Assembly (NCBI GenBank): GCA_002407675.1
Contig: DHNW01000022.1
Location: forward strand, 1-5,047
DNA length: 5,047 nucleotides
Source of the DNA: Ruminococcaceae bacterium UBA5406
GTDB lineage: Bacteria; Bacillota; Clostridia; Oscillospirales; Acutalibacteraceae
Reading direction: 5' to 3'
Shown here in pieces: positions 4,183-5,047 of this stretch (position 1 is its first letter; each line of letters opens with the position of its first letter). The notes under the pieces are model-generated. The model saw only the letters and a list, made by a program, of their open reading frames with translations. It ran no database searches and was not told where the DNA came from. A program made the translations under genes and the position numbers.

Positions 4183-4236
4183 ATATATCACCATGTTGCT
4201 TCATTCTCTAAAGCCAATTTTTTATAAGAGCTTAAT

Positions 4237-5001
4237 TTATATCTTTTTTCCAATATAAAATACATATCCATAATACTGTTTGTATTTTGAATACAAATCT
4301 GCCTCACGCCTCATAAATGCAATCAAATTCTCGACAGTTTTATTTCCCGCATGCTTTTTCAAGAATTCCTTTTGCCTTGCTTTTTGAGGAATAAAATAAT
4401 CTATCCAACAACTTTCAGGCAACGTAAATACGGCAACAGGAATATAGCCTGTTTTTTGCATGATGGAAATGTTATGCGCTATTGTGCTAATTTCAGGAAC
4501 CGCATCCTTCCACCACTTTTCAATTTCTATGGGTCGCTCATTAGTAAACCATGACTCATAGGTTACAGCAACATAACCATCTTTTTTAAGGAACTTCTTC
4601 CAGTAATTTAAGCCGTTTTCAAACCCGATATTGGCAATAGCCCCTTCAGACCATATAAGGTCAAATTCATCATTCCGGAACGGCAAATCATCCATTGAGC
4701 CGACAATACCTTTTACCTTGTTCAGCAAACCAAGTTTTTCAGCGGTTGCATTAAGTTTATCAATCGAGCCAGCATAAAGGTCGAGGGCAGTAATGGTTGC
4801 TTCTGTATTTTGCGCCAGAACCATTGTCTGCGCGCCTGTACCACAGCCTAAATCGGCAATTCGTGCTTTGTTTGAAAGGTTGCCAATAAAACCTAATGCT
4901 CTAATAGTTTCTTTGGGACTGCCCGGTCCCTGCCGTTCAAGCTCCGAAAAATATTCATTGATGAGGGAAAAGTCAAATTCGTGGATTGTTATTTCTTCCA
5001 T
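4237..5001 (-). CDS. Class I SAM-dependent methyltransferase
   Basis: A 254-residue soluble methyltransferase with a Rossmann fold that transfers the methyl group of S-adenosylmethionine to an unknown substrate. Motif I is ADLGCGTG (49-56). The acidic residue at the end of strand 2 is Asp74 (ITALDLYAG). GSMDDLPF (101-108) and FDLIWSEGAI (113-122) form the post-SAM motifs typical of UbiE/methyltransferase_11-like proteins. The N-terminal HEFDFSLINEYF and C-terminal YSKYKQYYGYVFYIGKK are characteristic of a subfamily common in Bacteroides and Clostridia and often found in mobile elements. The ATG at 5001 has AAGGAG eight bases upstream. The gene appears complete and is visibly AT-richer than the recombinase, so it is probably cargo acquired separately. 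The substrate cannot be read from sequence. Confidence 0.93.
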   Translation of the reverse strand: MEEITIHEFDFSLINEYFSELERQGPGSPKETIRALGFIGNLSNKARIADLGCGTGAQTMVLAQNTEATITALDLYAGSIDKLNATAEKLGLLNKVKGIVGSMDDLPFRNDEFDLIWSEGAIANIGFENGLNYWKKFLKKDGYVAVTYESWFTNERPIEIEKWWKDAVPEISTIAHNISIMQKTGYIPVAVFTLPESCWIDYFIPQKARQKEFLKKHAGNKTVENLIAFMRREADLYSKYKQYYGYVFYIGKKI

Positions 5002-5029
5002 TGCTTATGCTCCTTATTTTCCAATCCGT

Positions 5030-5035
5030 ATTGTA
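5030..5035 (-). promoter_or_regulatory. Candidate -10 element of the methyltransferase gene
   Basis: TACAAT on the minus strand matches TATAAT at five of six positions and lies about 29 bases upstream of the methyltransferase ATG, just before its AAGGAG. The -35 region would fall outside the window, so the promoter cannot be confirmed, and the gene may instead be read from an upstream gene. Confidence 0.3.
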
Positions 5036-5047
5036 AAGTTAAATGAA

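Noticed and set aside
3683..4258. 191-codon plus-strand open frame
   Set aside because: Covers terminators and repeats that fold better on the minus strand, contains poly-Phe and low-complexity stretches, and lacks a ribosome binding site.
1..5047. CRISPR array, IS element or rRNA
   Set aside because: No regularly spaced repeats, no transposase or terminal inverted repeats with target duplication, and no rRNA-like conserved stretch seen.

Overview
The window looks like one end of an integrated mobile element, probably an ICE, IME or related transposon, in the chromosome of a Bacillota (Clostridia-type) gut-like bacterium. This rests on strong AGGAGG-type Shine-Dalgarno sites, Rho-independent terminators, and a gene set (large serine recombinase, small recombinase-associated protein, Cro/C1-type regulator, region-4-only sigma-like protein) that is typical of Clostridia conjugative and mobilizable elements. 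No relaxase, coupling protein or opposite element end is in view, so the type of element is inferred.

Layout. Positions 1-290 look like host sequence. They hold an extended -10 promoter at the left edge, a GC-rich hairpin, a 5' fragment of a tRNA-Ala gene, a complete tRNA-Ala (anticodon CGC, with encoded CCA), and the tRNA terminator. Everything from 294 to the right edge is coded on the minus strand. Reading in the direction of transcription (right to left), it comprises a class I SAM-dependent methyltransferase (4237-5001), its terminator, and a gene-poor stretch of almost 600 bp. That stretch is full of hairpins and contains a 21-codon ORF with a near-ideal ribosome binding site. Next come a sigma-70 region 4-like gene (3236-3652) with a terminator, and a small HTH repressor (2846-3085) with two overlapping operator-like palindromes upstream and a terminator downstream. 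After these lies a roughly 590-bp interval with only doubtful small ORFs, then a 61-codon TnpW-like gene (2067-2252), and finally the large serine recombinase (294-1937). The recombinase stop codon lies five bases past the U-tract of the tRNA terminator.

Likely logic. The recombinase would move the element. The small protein, HTH repressor and sigma-like factor would control excision or transfer functions. The methyltransferase is probably cargo. The most interesting part is the leader between methyltransferase and sigma genes. It has a Shine-Dalgarno-led short ORF, duplicated terminator-like modules, and G-U pairs that favour folding of the minus-strand RNA, and together these resemble a transcription attenuator. 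The second is the truncated tRNA-Ala copy exactly 102 bp upstream of the intact gene, which looks like a recombination scar. I see no CRISPR array, rRNA or IS transposase.
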